A stretch of DNA of 64,000 nt from Sphaerosporella brunnea. Its lineage: Eukaryota; Ascomycota; Pezizomycetes; Pezizales; Pyronemataceae. This document shows, piece by piece, positions 12,489-22,495 of this stretch. Location of the stretch: NCBI GenBank assembly GCA_008704415.1, contig VXIS01000089.1, positions 1 to 64,000 on the forward strand, given 5' to 3'. How positions within the stretch are numbered: the first letter of the stretch is position 1; each line of letters starts with the position of its first letter. The notes below the pieces were generated by a model that saw only the letters and a list, made by a program, of their open reading frames with translations, did not search any database and was not told the origin of the DNA. A program made the translations under genes and the position numbers.

Positions 12489-13225
12489 TTCGTTAATTTG
12501 CTGTTGTTTCCCACACTGTTAATTGAAGGATGTGGCTGTACAGCGCTGAAAGGTGATGAAGATGGGGAAATGAGACTGTAAGGAAATGGCGAAAGGGGGG
12601 GGGGGGGTGAGACGACGGGGAGAAAGAGAAGGTGGTGATAGTGAGGTAATGGTGGTAAAAGAAAGGTGGAAGGGATAGTGGGAATGGTGTGGGAAAGGGA
12701 AAGGGAAGAGGAGCAAAGAGAAGCAAGTGATGTCCGTCTCCTGCCGCAAGCTCTTTCCGCCGCCGTTAATTCTTCGTTTTGTGTTTTTGATACAGTTACA
12801 GTTTGTTTATTGGGAAGCAATCATAACAGTGCTGTCAACTTGTTTGAAAGCCCATCCTAGCCCAATAAATGGCCAGCACGGGGGAAGACTTTTACTCACT
12901 TGAGCAATCCTCGCGGTCGAATAAGCCAAATTGCAAACGTGGTCCTGGTAGATCTAGAGGCGTTGTGGGCCTGGCGGCATGGTTTATCACTCGGTCCGAA
13001 TTCGCGTAATTAATTTTCATCATCAAACATGACACTCCATAAAATTACACTAACAAATCAAACTGTTTGTGGGGAAGACACCCCTTTCACCTACGGGAAG
13101 GTCTAATCGTACAATGTCCCAACGTAAAACCAATAACCAGCCCATCAAACTCCGCAACGATACAAGAAACACAGTAAGTCGCCCGTAAAGCGACCATGAT
13201 TTCTCCCTATCCCATCCTCTCTCAA
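12489..13225. other. intergenic, low-complexity
   Basis: Promoter side of the chromodomain gene and 3' side of the next gene. Includes a G11 run at about 12597 and purine-rich GGAAAGG sequence to 12720. No gene seen. Confidence 0.5.
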
Positions 13226-15958
13226 TCAAGCTTCGCCTGCCACCCCTTCTGACTCAAGAAGCCAGCCCATTTCAGCTCTCCTAGCCTCTTTCTGCGCCTG
13301 CTCTCGTTCTTTGATGATCAAGTTGTCCACAACCACCAACATCCTTTTCAGCACCGTTCCCATCGCTACACTCTGCTCAGCCCAGTACTTCTCCATATTA
13401 TCAAGCCTGGCTGCCACATCTTTGCCAAGTCGGGATTGAGGTCTGCGAGTCTCGAGAATCGGCCCCGAAAGAGAAGCCGGCCTGGGAGGCGGCTTGTATT
13501 CGGGATGCAGTAGAGATGGATTAACAGGCGTGGGCGGATTATTGTCAACTTCCCCTTCAGGTCTAATCACAACATCTTCCAGAGCTTCAGCTTCGTCCGG
13601 GGTTAGTCCTTCGTCTTCATCGCTCCTTGTGCGACTCCCCTCGAGATCCTCAATGACCTTCTCCAGCGCCTCCATGTTTTCCTCAATCATGTCTTGCACA
13701 GACTTTTTAGACCTGAGGGTTTTAACAGAGTTGGAAGACCGCCGTTTCTGGAGCTTTCTCGTCGCCTGAAAGTATTTCCAGTCAATAGAGCCATCCGAGG
13801 CGCCCCATGTTCCGAGACCAAGGCCCAAGCCAGGAAGACTAGCAATCCACTCTTCCATCGTTGGGCTCTTTGCTTTATGGGTATCAAGAGCTCGATCAGC
13901 CTCTTTCCAAAAGTTCGGCGGTGGTTTCCAATGACGGTTCGGGAGTTGCGCAGAGGCTGAGTCGGAGGGGGCTAAGCTCTCATCTGCCTCCCGCCAAAAA
14001 TCGAGAGCCGATTGCGTTGGTGTTTGTATTCCAAATTTGAGCGGAGAGGGAGATGGGTGAGGTGGGGGGCTTTTAGGTCTCGATATTTCGGAGAACGGCG
14101 GTGGCGATATGACTGTGGGGGCATGCGTTGGGGTTTCACGAGGCTTATCTGTCCCCTCAACTGTGGCCGAGAGTATAGGCGGCCTTTTTGGAGATTCAGT
14201 TGCTGGATTAACACCAGTCACGGCGTGCAATGGGGATATTGCTTTCTCCGTAGAGAGGGCTTTCGATGGCGGCGAAGCTCTCCGTGACGTCCGGGAGGAC
14301 TTTCGTGAACTTGACGCTGGTGTTGGCTGTTCCATGATCGGGGAAAGTGCCATACTTTCCTCAGACAGAACATTGGTATCATGAGTCAGCACGGTGGGAG
14401 ATGCATTACGAATAGTCAAGTTTGGGGGCTTCTGCGCTGAACTTGGCGGGGGTTGCGGTGCCACATCTGGTAAAGGGAGGTGTAAGGAACTTGCTGAAAA
14501 GTCTTGTTCAATTTGTTGCATTCTTGGGGAGGCCGATACAGTATGACTTTTCTTAGGCGAATTGGCTGCAGCCACACTAGTCGGTGCCGGTGAACGGGAG
14601 GAGACAGGCGAAAGTGTTGGCCTGAAAAAGGGAGCTGGAGGCTTAGGAGGGAAGATGTATGAGCTTCTCGGTGGAGCCTGTGGGGCCTCGTGCGCAGATT
14701 CTGATATATCTAAGAACTGGTCGTTTGGAATAATCTCAATGCTCGAGGGCAACAGTGCATTTGTTCGCTGCAAAGCCAAGGGAACCGGTGGAATAATAAG
14801 ATCATCAACATCAGCAGCACGGGGCACATAAAGCAGCTCGTCAGGAGAGCCGGATGAAGACGTGTTGAGGTATTGAGCAGAATCCCGGCGAGGGTTCGCT
14901 TGGACCGAAGCACCGGATGCCCAACTTGCACTTCTTGTGCCAGCTTCTCTTTCCTCAGTATTGGAAGCGAGCTGGCCAGAAAAACGCCGTACGACATTTC
15001 CTATTCTGCTCTCAACCCCACTGCCGACGTCCTGGTTGGCCTTATCTTCTTCCCTGGAGGCGTTATACGCTTCGAATTGCTCCTTCGGAGCCGACGCAGC
15101 AAAATGGACGCCTCTCTTCACCGAATCTACGATACGGTGGCGGCGCCCCTCTCCTGGCGACATGGTTTCGTTTTGGTGGTCAGAAACCACTGATCCAGGT
15201 TGCTTTCGCCGCATCTTACGCTCTCTTTGATCATATAGTCGTTGTCTTGCTGCGTCAAAGGGGTGATGATCCGCGTCATCCAGGTCAAGGCCAGTTTCAA
15301 TGTCTCCGGTCTTTCCTCGATGGCCAAGGAAACGTGCCGCCAATCTCGCCCGAGAATTATTCCTGCTTTTCAATCCAGATGCTTCGGCAGCAGCTCTCTC
15401 CTCTTCCTGTCTCCTCTCCCATCTCTTCTTCTTCAATTCGTAAAACTCTGCCGCATCCGTGGGACTTATTTCAGGATCATCTTCCAGCCTCCCAGTTCTC
15501 TTGCCAAAAAATCCAGTAATTTTGGTCTTCGCTTTTGTTGGAAGCATCCTGACAGTTCCAAGTCCGTCCACATTGGGAAGACTGTTGTTATTCGAACCAG
15601 AAGTTGGCCGTGATCTAATGCTGTTAGGCCCTGAGGTCCGCGGTGCCACTTCCCCGGGCAGAGATCCAGCTGAAAACCCAGTCCTGGGGTCACTAGGGGT
15701 GTTGCTCTGTGTAGGAGGAGGTGGGAAATATGAATACACCGGTGTGGGCGGAGTTACGATGGATAATTGTTTGGCATTGGGCCGATGCCATCTGCCATTG
15801 GAAATAGGCCTGGGACGCCTGGACATGACTGGGAGAGGGCCGTCATACGGAGCCGAATGCACAGAATGAATCGAAACGGTTTGGGGAGGATGGTCGCTGG
15901 CACGCAATGGCGCAGCAGGGCTTCCGGTAGCGCGCGGGAGGGAGGTCGGAAAGTGCAT
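13226..15958 (-). CDS. large disordered fungal protein of unknown function
   Basis: Uninterrupted 910-codon frame. The likely start is either MHFPTSL (15958) or the downstream MSRRPRPISNGRWHR (15826), which looks more like a genuine N-terminus. Pro/Ser-rich disorder dominates. There is a charged helix near residues 170-200 (EFYELKKKRWERRQEEERA). Two related motifs, LDFWREADESL and NFWKEADRAL, occur about 35 residues apart. Then come EEWIASLPGLGLGLGTWG, a helical segment (SVQDMIEENMEALEKVIEDLEGS) and a C-terminal helix (LKRMLVVVDNLIIKEREQAQ). I recognise no catalytic domain. The next gene upstream on the same strand ends only 15 bases before 15958 and could be spliced into this frame. Confidence 0.7.
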   Translation of the reverse strand: MHFPTSLPRATGSPAAPLRASDHPPQTVSIHSVHSAPYDGPLPVMSRRPRPISNGRWHRPNAKQLSIVTPPTPVYSYFPPPPTQSNTPSDPRTGFSAGSLPGEVAPRTSGPNSIRSRPTSGSNNNSLPNVDGLGTVRMLPTKAKTKITGFFGKRTGRLEDDPEISPTDAAEFYELKKKRWERRQEEERAAAEASGLKSRNNSRARLAARFLGHRGKTGDIETGLDLDDADHHPFDAARQRLYDQRERKMRRKQPGSVVSDHQNETMSPGEGRRHRIVDSVKRGVHFAASAPKEQFEAYNASREEDKANQDVGSGVESRIGNVVRRFSGQLASNTEEREAGTRSASWASGASVQANPRRDSAQYLNTSSSGSPDELLYVPRAADVDDLIIPPVPLALQRTNALLPSSIEIIPNDQFLDISESAHEAPQAPPRSSYIFPPKPPAPFFRPTLSPVSSRSPAPTSVAAANSPKKSHTVSASPRMQQIEQDFSASSLHLPLPDVAPQPPPSSAQKPPNLTIRNASPTVLTHDTNVLSEESMALSPIMEQPTPASSSRKSSRTSRRASPPSKALSTEKAISPLHAVTGVNPATESPKRPPILSATVEGTDKPRETPTHAPTVISPPPFSEISRPKSPPPHPSPSPLKFGIQTPTQSALDFWREADESLAPSDSASAQLPNRHWKPPPNFWKEADRALDTHKAKSPTMEEWIASLPGLGLGLGTWGASDGSIDWKYFQATRKLQKRRSSNSVKTLRSKKSVQDMIEENMEALEKVIEDLEGSRTRSDEDEGLTPDEAEALEDVVIRPEGEVDNNPPTPVNPSLLHPEYKPPPRPASLSGPILETRRPQSRLGKDVAARLDNMEKYWAEQSVAMGTVLKRMLVVVDNLIIKEREQAQKEARRAEMGWLLESEGVAGEA

Positions 15959-15973
15959 TGTGGCTGTAGCCTA

Positions 15974-16964
15974 TCAATAACAGCCCCCAGTCCTGAACCT
16001 CACCTGGTACCAGCAAGAAACGAAGCAGTCGTAGGTTTTCCACAGACCCTAGAAGCCATAGCTTAGTATCGAACCACGAATACTGAAAGCAATAAGATAC
16101 CTGCTTGGCTTTGGCACAGACGGTATTCTCTTCAGATGTGAGATCTTCTGAACCCCAAATATAAGAAGCTGGGATTGCCAGTCCTGGCAAAACCTCAGGA
16201 GGAGTCTGGGCACCGTCTACAATTGGTTCGACTCCAAAGACGGTGGCACGATACCAGCCAAACTTGACCCCGAATTTCGAAAAGTAGGCCTCTAGACTCT
16301 GTCCAAAGGGCGCTCTGAGGTGCGTAGGAAATGTTTCGCCTTCCCTCGCAAATGCAGCCTTAATCTGCAGCAGTGTTTCCCACTGCTCCCTGCGAACTTC
16401 GCTCAAGAAGGCCTCGTTCCAATCTTGCTTTTCCGGACCCGTCAGCTCTTGTCGGCCCAGTAGCTTCCGTCTGCAGTTCGAACGGAGATGGTGCAGTTCA
16501 ATCTGTAATCGACAATAAACCAAGCTCTTTTCCCACAGCTGCTGAAAACGAAGGACGTCCAAGTCGGCTTCAAATTCTTTTGTTTTTACTGCGTTCTCCC
16601 TGACTTTGCAGCGCCTCAACACAATCGACTTTCTCCGGGAAAGCAACCGAAGCTCCTTGGAATGCACTCGCTCAATATCTTTGATCTGGGCTGCGTGGCA
16701 CTTAATAAGCCAGCGGTACTCGGTGAGATGTTGATTGGTATAGAATATGCCGTCTCGTTCCTTCGGACGGCGGAGGTAATCAGAGCGGTCGAATGGAGCC
16801 AACGAGTAGCCTTTCCACCTGTGAGGCGGGCGGTCAAGCGTATCGTAGCTCCTGGGCGGATGCTGGTGCGGAATAGGAAGAGGTATGTTGCAGTGCGGAC
16901 TATGACCGTTTGACGAATGGCGGACGTTTCTTCGGGAGGCAAGATGTAAAGAAGGCCGGCGCAT
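15974..16964 (-). CDS. conserved-looking fungal protein of unknown function, 312 aa
   Basis: Exons 16964..16101 and 16048..15974 (939 nt). The start MRRPSLHLAS is chosen because upstream codons to 17150 are not protein-like. The 52-bp intron (GTATCT...TACTAAGC...CTTCTAG) joins VCAKAKQ to GLWKTYDCFVSCWYQVRFRT and a stop at 15974. The protein is rich in Arg, Leu and aromatic residues: DRSDYLRRPKERDGIFY, EYRWLIKCHAAQIKDIERVH, FGVKFGWYRATVFG. No known domain recognised. An alternative longer splice, from the same donor to an acceptor at 15971 (TTGATAG), would skip the terminal exon and run in frame through ATAT into MHFPTSL of the neighbouring gene, giving one protein of about 1200 aa. Confidence 0.6.
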
Positions 16965-17426
16965 ATCTATCGGGACAGCAATGAAAGGGAAAAGGGAAAC
17001 TCCAACAGGATGAATTGATATTCGTACATGAGTTGATGCCAAGTAGTTAGTATTTTGGAGGAGGGATGCAAAGTGGGAAGGTTGTGGCTCGACAGGCGTG
17101 TTAGGTACTTTGCAACTCTCGCGGCCAGTTGGAACGCAGCCTAGAAGCAAGTGCGGAAAGTTTATGCACGGGTCATGAGGAGAGTGCTTCCGCGGGGATA
17201 CCTACTAGTGTAGGTATGACATACCTATTGCAGACATAAGCGGTCGAGACTGAGGGTGTCTGCCCATCCAGCGAAAGGTCGAGGAAGCGGTCACCCATTC
17301 TCACTCGTGGCCGCAGCGACCGAGCAACAACGGTAGCCATATGATAAAACCGGGACTCCTGCCAACAATCGAGCGTTCATTGTGGTTCGTGGGATTTTTG
17401 CCATCCTAAGTATACAGTAAGAACCA

Positions 17427-17699
17427 TGCCGCATTTTCTCGCGAACAAGGGAAATGCCGGCGCGACAGGCTAGTAATCAACTACTTGGAAACTGCGGATT
17501 TTTAATGGAGTGGGTGAACAGAACCGAGATGGTGGGTGGGTGCACCAGTAGGGGTTTGTTGCAGGCGAGCGGCGGGGAGTGGCATCGCGAGGTTGAACTG
17601 CCAGTTTTTATGCCCGGCTTACGGTCACAACTGCTTTTGTTACAAGAAAAAGATTGACTTTCGCGCCAGCATTTCCCTTGTTCGCGAGAAAATACGGTA
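17427..17699. mobile_element. foldback MITE, family member 1 (273 bp)
   Basis: The left arm from 17427 (TGCCGCATTTTCTCGCGAAC, then AAGGGAAATGCCGGCGCGA) is repeated inverted at the right, ending at 17699; the right arm read inwards is TACCGTATTTTCTCGCGAAC, then AAGGGAAATGCTGGCGCGAA. Arms of about 40 bp differ by three transitions. The right end keeps the TA flank. The interior codes nothing recognisable. It lies 100 bp from the SVP26 stop codon. Confidence 0.75.
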
Positions 17700-17797
17700 T
17701 GCACTCGAGAGATCATACATACCCCCAAAACACCAAGGAAATACTAAGTATACCTACAAGGAAACAAATGCAAAAAAAAAAACGCCAGGAAATTTTG

Positions 17798-18703
17798 TTA
17801 TTCAAACCTCTCATGTCTCATGGTCGTATTCCATAGTCCTAGTGCCTCCCCACTGGTGCTAAAATATTCCTTCACCGATCCAAACACCATCTTTGCCATT
17901 CCCTGGCCCTTGTTCTTTCTGCCATCCGCGCCGCTGAAACCGCCAGCACTGCTGCCTCCGCCGATATCTGCACTCGTCGGCAGCACATTATCTGAGGCGC
18001 TCAGGCTCACGAATAACGCGAACGGGACCAACCACACGCAAATTCCAAAGAAGGCGGAGATCTCTGTGAATGTAGGGAAGCGGTCTGGGAAATATGGGTC
18101 TGAAGTGGTAGAGTAGTCGTAGGGACTACCTTTGAGGCCACCGGTGCGGTAGGCGGCCGAGTAAGGGTGGTCGCTTGGGAGTGGTGGATGGGAAAAATGC
18201 TGGAACCAGAGGAAGTGATTCGCGGCTACGAGTACTGTGGAGAGGTTAGCTGCAGCTCCGGAGCTTGGATCATGGTTCGGGGGAGGCGCACAGCAGGCGA
18301 GAATGAACACAGGGTCTGAAAGCCGGACTGCGTTGAGACGTTAGAGCCAACTGTCTCGGAAAGAACGGATGGAGCGAATACCCATGGGAAAGGACTTGGT
18401 GACGTTCGCCAGGTAGACGCCATGACTAGCGGCGGAGAACAACGTCAATAGCTTAGGGAAGCCATCGAACAGTAGGAGCAAAATATGCGTCGCGATGATG
18501 CCTTGTATCAGGACGATGAGGACCTTCTTGGAGAGAACGGTGTGCTCTTCTACTAATTCCGACAGGTAATAGAGGCCGGAAGCTTGCGAGACATCATTAG
18601 CTGTCAGCTCGAGGTGCAGGGACGCAACAGTACCTATAGAGAGAGTGAGAAAGATGAAGCCGAGTATCACTCCGAGGTATCCTACGAGGGGAAATATCCA
18701 CAT
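17798..18703 (-). CDS. SVP26: Svp26/TEX261-family ER-Golgi membrane cargo adaptor
   Basis: Exons 18703..18634, 18582..18382, 18327..18292, 18234..17798 (744 nt, 247 aa); introns 51, 54 and 57 bp. The first and third introns are multiples of three and so hide inside longer frames. The splices give LSIASGLYYLSELVEEH, FPMVRLSDPVF and LACLLVAANHFLWFQHF, all matching the yeast Svp26 pattern, as does FFGICVWLVPFALFVSLSA near the C-terminus. Four hydrophobic segments are visible (residues about 5-23, 50-70, 95-125 and 170-190). In yeast Svp26 (Erv26) helps load type II membrane glycosyltransferases and alkaline phosphatase into COPII vesicles. The C-terminal tail is Gly/Ser-rich and hydrophilic, longer than in yeast. 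Confidence 0.92.
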
Positions 18704-19829
18704 GGCGGCTTGGAGTGTTGGGTGATGTTGTGTCGGAAGTTGAAAGTTCAGGCGGGAGTTAACGATGACGTTGCCTTAAACAAAAAACGTGGGATAGGCG
18801 GCTCATCGCCCCCACGTGCCGGTGTCACCAAATGGCTCAGCCAACACAACCTTGCAAGCTTGGAAGCCATTAACTATTGGAAAAAAAAAAAAAAAAAAAA
18901 GTTGAATGAACGAGCAGATTTCAAGACAATAGTACATTGTACTACAATTTATAAGGTTTCGTACAAATTTTTGTGCTATGGTACAGTGGAAGCCGCCTGC
19001 TTGACCAAATGAAATTGAAATGACCAAAACTGTAATCTGAATAAGTAGAGACAATAGTACAGTCCAGTACAGTCCGAATAATGACCTTGCGAGACAACGC
19101 TGTCAGAAGCCAGTCTGGCATCACGCAGCTCTGGCTCTGTCTTCTCGATGTCACCACCCGACAGTTCCAAGCTACACAGCAATGTGAAATGCCGGCTTAA
19201 GTAAGTGACCGTTGCAGTTTCGCCAATAGCAAGGCAGCCGCGTTATGATATCATCCGTCTTTGCCGGGCTTTTTTAATCGCAATTATGCAGCCATTACAT
19301 TAATTATTGCGACGAAGAGACGGAGATGGCTGGCAACAGGAGTAGTTAGTAGGTCACAGTTTTGGAAGAGGGAAGTGGTGGGGGGGCAACGTTCAACTGA
19401 CTGAATGGTAGGCTTGTAGAGGAGAAGTGGCTGGGGACAAGCAAGCTTAGGGAGACTCCCATGCTGGTTTGAGCCAGAGAGCAGGTTGGTGTGTTTCATC
19501 CGCGAACAAAAAACATGTCAGGCAGGCCCAGGAGGCAGCACACCGCCACGTACCGCTTCCGGGGACAGAGCATCCGCGGCCACCGCTGCCAGGGGGTTTT
19601 TGCGGAATGAGCATGGGCTGAGCACTTGAGGTCGAAACTTTGAGCTTCACTATGTCCTCCGGCCTCCGAACCTGGAATTCCCTCAGGCTTCAATTTGACT
19701 GCTATACTTACTTGGTACGCACGCCAGCTCGAGCACGCATTGCATCCAACTTGACAAGCACCCAGTGCCGCACATAATCCCCTGTTCGTCGAGCCAGGTC
19801 TTCGTCAAGCCAGCTCTCAACTTCAATTT
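18704..19829. other. intergenic, divergent promoters
   Basis: Between SVP26 (minus) and the zinc-finger microprotein (plus). An A-run of about 20 nt lies at 18880-18900. No gene, RNA or repeat family recognised. Confidence 0.5.
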
Positions 19830-20009
19830 ATGACCACAATACCAACTAAAATGGTTTTAGCATCAGTGAACCCTCTCGCTTCTCAACGATCTGGAGTCTT
19901 GAACGTTCCCGTGGACGCAGAGAGGTGGGTGTGCACCCACTGCGGCACGAAAAATCCGGTCGATCAGTATGAGTGTAGGAAATGCAAAAGGATGGTCAAT
20001 GATTGTTAA
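19830..20009 (+). CDS. RanBP2-type zinc-finger microprotein, 59 aa
   Basis: ATG at 19830 (MTTIPTK), with a second in-frame ATG at 19851; TAA at 20007-20009. The C-terminal half fits the zf-RanBP2 consensus W-x-C-x(2)-C-G-x(3)-N...C-x(2)-C: WVCTHCGTKNP...YECRKCKRM, with all four cysteines, the leading Trp and the Asn present. This fold binds Ran, ubiquitin or single-stranded RNA in different proteins. Here the finger is almost the whole protein. Frame, zinc ligands and an A at -3 of the downstream ATG support it as a true gene, although it is short. No intron is needed. Confidence 0.65.
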   Translation: MTTIPTKMVLASVNPLASQRSGVLNVPVDAERWVCTHCGTKNPVDQYECRKCKRMVNDC

Positions 20010-20244
20010 TGGGTACAAGAGATATCTGGGGGTTGTGGCATAGATCTGTGGAGTTTAATTCCGTGTATTAATTTTTTCTTTCTTTTGGGGAGTATGGGAT
20101 ACTTAGGGAAAAAATGCGCGTTTCATTGCCCTTTATTATCCTGACAGCTGGCAGCAGTACCATTGTCCAACATGAAAGCTCCCGCAGCACCCACCAAAAC
20201 CGCCTCGCCCGTTCCACTATGTTGTCTCACAGAACCCATCCACA

Positions 20245-20745
20245 ATGGCGCCACTGACAATAATAATAATCCTCCTCCTAACCAGCTTCTTTCTCCCCGA
20301 ACTCCTCTATGATACCTTCCCCAACCTCGTCCTCCTGATATCAGAGGTCTCGCTCCTCTACCTCTCCACCGCCCGCGAAAATATACTCCCCCTCTTCAAG
20401 ACAGTGACCGGCTGTAAGGCCGAGCCACCACCACCACCACCACCACCCGTCGAAGATGCCGGCACCGGCGACAACTACCAGGAACAATGGGACGATGACC
20501 CGTTTGGAGAACGGAGGTTTAGGAGACGTATTTGTTTTTGGAGCCTGTATTTTGTGGAGAATGGAGTGCAGAGGAGGTGCTGCAGGTGTGGCCTGTTGAG
20601 GTGCATGTGCACCGAAGAAGAGGAACATGAGATGTGCTGTGGAGAGTGTTCGTTTGTCCTGGAGTTTGGGATTGTGGGGTGGAAGGATCGTGGCCTCCGC
20701 GGAGTGAGAACGGAGGACGATCAGTTTCCGTGGTGTCCTTTGTGA
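20245..20745 (+). CDS. hypothetical Cys-rich protein with N-terminal membrane/signal segment, 166 aa
   Basis: Single frame from ATG (context CACAATGG, a good start) to TGA at 20745. Residues 3-22 (PLTIIIILLLTSFFLPELLY) form a strong hydrophobic helix, with a second weaker one at 28-42. A polyproline run follows at about residue 60-68. Then a Cys cluster RRCCRCGLLRCMC, acidic EEEEHEM and CCGECSF suggest a metal-binding knuckle. No family recognised. It could be a single-pass ER or plasma-membrane protein. A short overlapping upstream ORF begins at about 20172. Confidence 0.5.
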   Translation: MAPLTIIIILLLTSFFLPELLYDTFPNLVLLISEVSLLYLSTARENILPLFKTVTGCKAEPPPPPPPPVEDAGTGDNYQEQWDDDPFGERRFRRRICFWSLYFVENGVQRRCCRCGLLRCMCTEEEEHEMCCGECSFVLEFGIVGWKDRGLRGVRTEDDQFPWCPL

Positions 20746-21581
20746 GCTGGTGGGTTGTGGCCGTTAGCTATAAGTGTTTGTATTTCCTTTTGCGCACCGG
20801 TCTACATTTTGTTTTCTTTTTGTACTTTCAACTTCGGCAGAGACAATTTTGCCTGGACACGACCATAAAAACAGCGGCGGCGCATTCGACCAAGTTCTTC
20901 CTAACGTTGTTGTGGGCAGTGATAGGCTTCGACGCTGGCAATCCTCATTGTACCAGAAGAATACACCTATCTAAGTACATACTTACCTACCTTAGCAGGG
21001 AAGGGGTGTTTTGGAAAATGGTTATAAGCATTATATGACTTTGATGAAACTATCAATATGACGAAGACAAAAAGCGTCACACAATACACTTTTAGCTGTA
21101 ATATTATACGTTTATAATAATGGGTGATGGTTAGTGAGCAAAAACCATTTTTTGCTGCTAACCATTATATAACCATCATATGAGATTATACGTTGAAAAG
21201 CTTATTTGTCTTGCTTCCGCAGCCTCGCCGCACCTCGCCGCACGGCGGGCATCTCACCCCGCCGCGGCGATAGTACCCGCCAGGCGCCAGTCATGCCCAC
21301 CTTCATCATGATCGCTATTTCATCATCATCATCATAACCATCACCATCGTCGACCCGGCTGTCGCCTCGCCTGCGTCAACCCCTAAAACTGAGGCGACAC
21401 CACCATTAGATGCAGCATGAAAAAGTAACTGGGAGATGTGGTGATGCCGAAACCGGAAGTCTACTCGTGACAGCTATATAATTGAGTGAAAAACTCAACA
21501 CCATTGCTGCGACGGCGTGATGAATCACTGAAACACGTGATGTCACTCGAACACGTGCTGATCATGATTGGTTGATGTGTG
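20746..21581. other. intergenic with a small palindromic repeat
   Basis: Around 21100-21200 the sequence ATTATACG...GGTTAGTGAGCAAAAA is followed by its rough inverse TTTTTGCTGCTAACCATT...ATTATACG, a foldback of about 85 bp. ATAACCATTATAAGGGTTAT recurs at about 21766. Runs of CATCAT at about 21305-21345. No gene seen. Confidence 0.5.
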
Positions 21582-21753
21582 AGATTCAATTTCACTACGG
21601 GTAAGACCGTGGGGACAGGATACCAGGTTTCTTATGTCCGTCATAGGCCTTTCGCCTCACTCCGATTCGCAAGATAGGAGGCACTTGGGCTAACGTCCTC
21701 GTGTACGCTGTATGATTTAAAACAAAAACAAAACAAAACAGATTCAATTTCAC
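21582..21753 (+). mobile_element. SINE-like retroelement copy 1 with target-site duplication
   Basis: The element body is 21596..21739: it begins TACGGGTAAGACCGTGGGGA and ends in a (AAAAC)n-type tail. It is bracketed by a perfect 14-bp direct repeat AGATTCAATTTCAC (21582-21595 and 21740-21753), the signature of target-primed reverse transcription. It is about 90% identical to the copy at 48094 and both start at the same base within a nucleotide or two, so this is a complete short element and not a randomly truncated LINE. I cannot find good Pol III A and B boxes. Internal GGACA...TGTCC and GCCT...AGGC pairings could form hairpins. Confidence 0.85.
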
Positions 21754-22024
21754 CTAAGGATTATATAACCATTATAAGGGTTATTCGAGGAGCGAGGTTT
21801 TTTGACAAACAAGGTGGTTGGAGTGAAACGATTTTCTGTTGTATCAGATGACTACAAAAATAATCTCATTTTCTGGGAGCTCTTTTTCAAGAAAAACAGT
21901 CATGTTACCATTTTCTGTGCCTAAGAATCATACCGGTAATAATCACCATAAGCCTTACAATCTAGGAAAAGGTCACATAGTGGTCGTAATCATTTTCCAA
22001 AACGGCCTGCTAAGGCACCGAGGT

Positions 22025-22258
22025 AGGTAAGTACCTATACCGGTACTAAGGCAATGTGGCTAAGTGACTTTGCCATGAGGCTGAGTGACTTCTCCACAGA
22101 GCGCAGTGACTTTGCCACATTGCCTTAATACCGAGATAGTACCGCATAAACTCGCGAACAAGAGACTGGGGCTAAGTCACTGCGCCATGTGGCAAAGTCA
22201 CTAAGCCTACATGGCGCAGTGACTTAGCCCAGTCTCTTGTTCGCGAGTTTATGCGGTA
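22025..22258. mobile_element. foldback MITE, family member 2, beside a second foldback
   Basis: 22140..22258 is a near-perfect hairpin: TACCGCATAAACTCGCGAAC plus 30 bp is repeated inverted at 22209..22258, with an 18-nt loop. Directly upstream, 22030..22135 forms another inverted repeat (GGTACTAAGGCAATGTGGC against GCCACATTGCCTTAATACC). Across both, the motif AGTGACTT / AAGTCACT followed or preceded by GCC recurs six times at irregular 17-30 bp spacing. No coding capacity. A transcript through here would fold into a long double-stranded RNA. Confidence 0.8.
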
Positions 22259-22495
22259 CGGTATTAGACACAAACTCCCTGCATGGGGCCGATTAGATTA
22301 GATCAATATATTGTTTTATCTTGGATTAACAACGACTGGTTGGTTGGAGTTCGCTCACGTCCAGGTCCGGACGTGGCTGCTAATCTACTCTCATTTGTTC
22401 CTAGCCCTCATTAGGAAACCTACATTATCCCCACAATCCACCTTTTCATCACACAAGGCAAATCCCCCAAAGCATCACCACATCTTTGCAGCATC

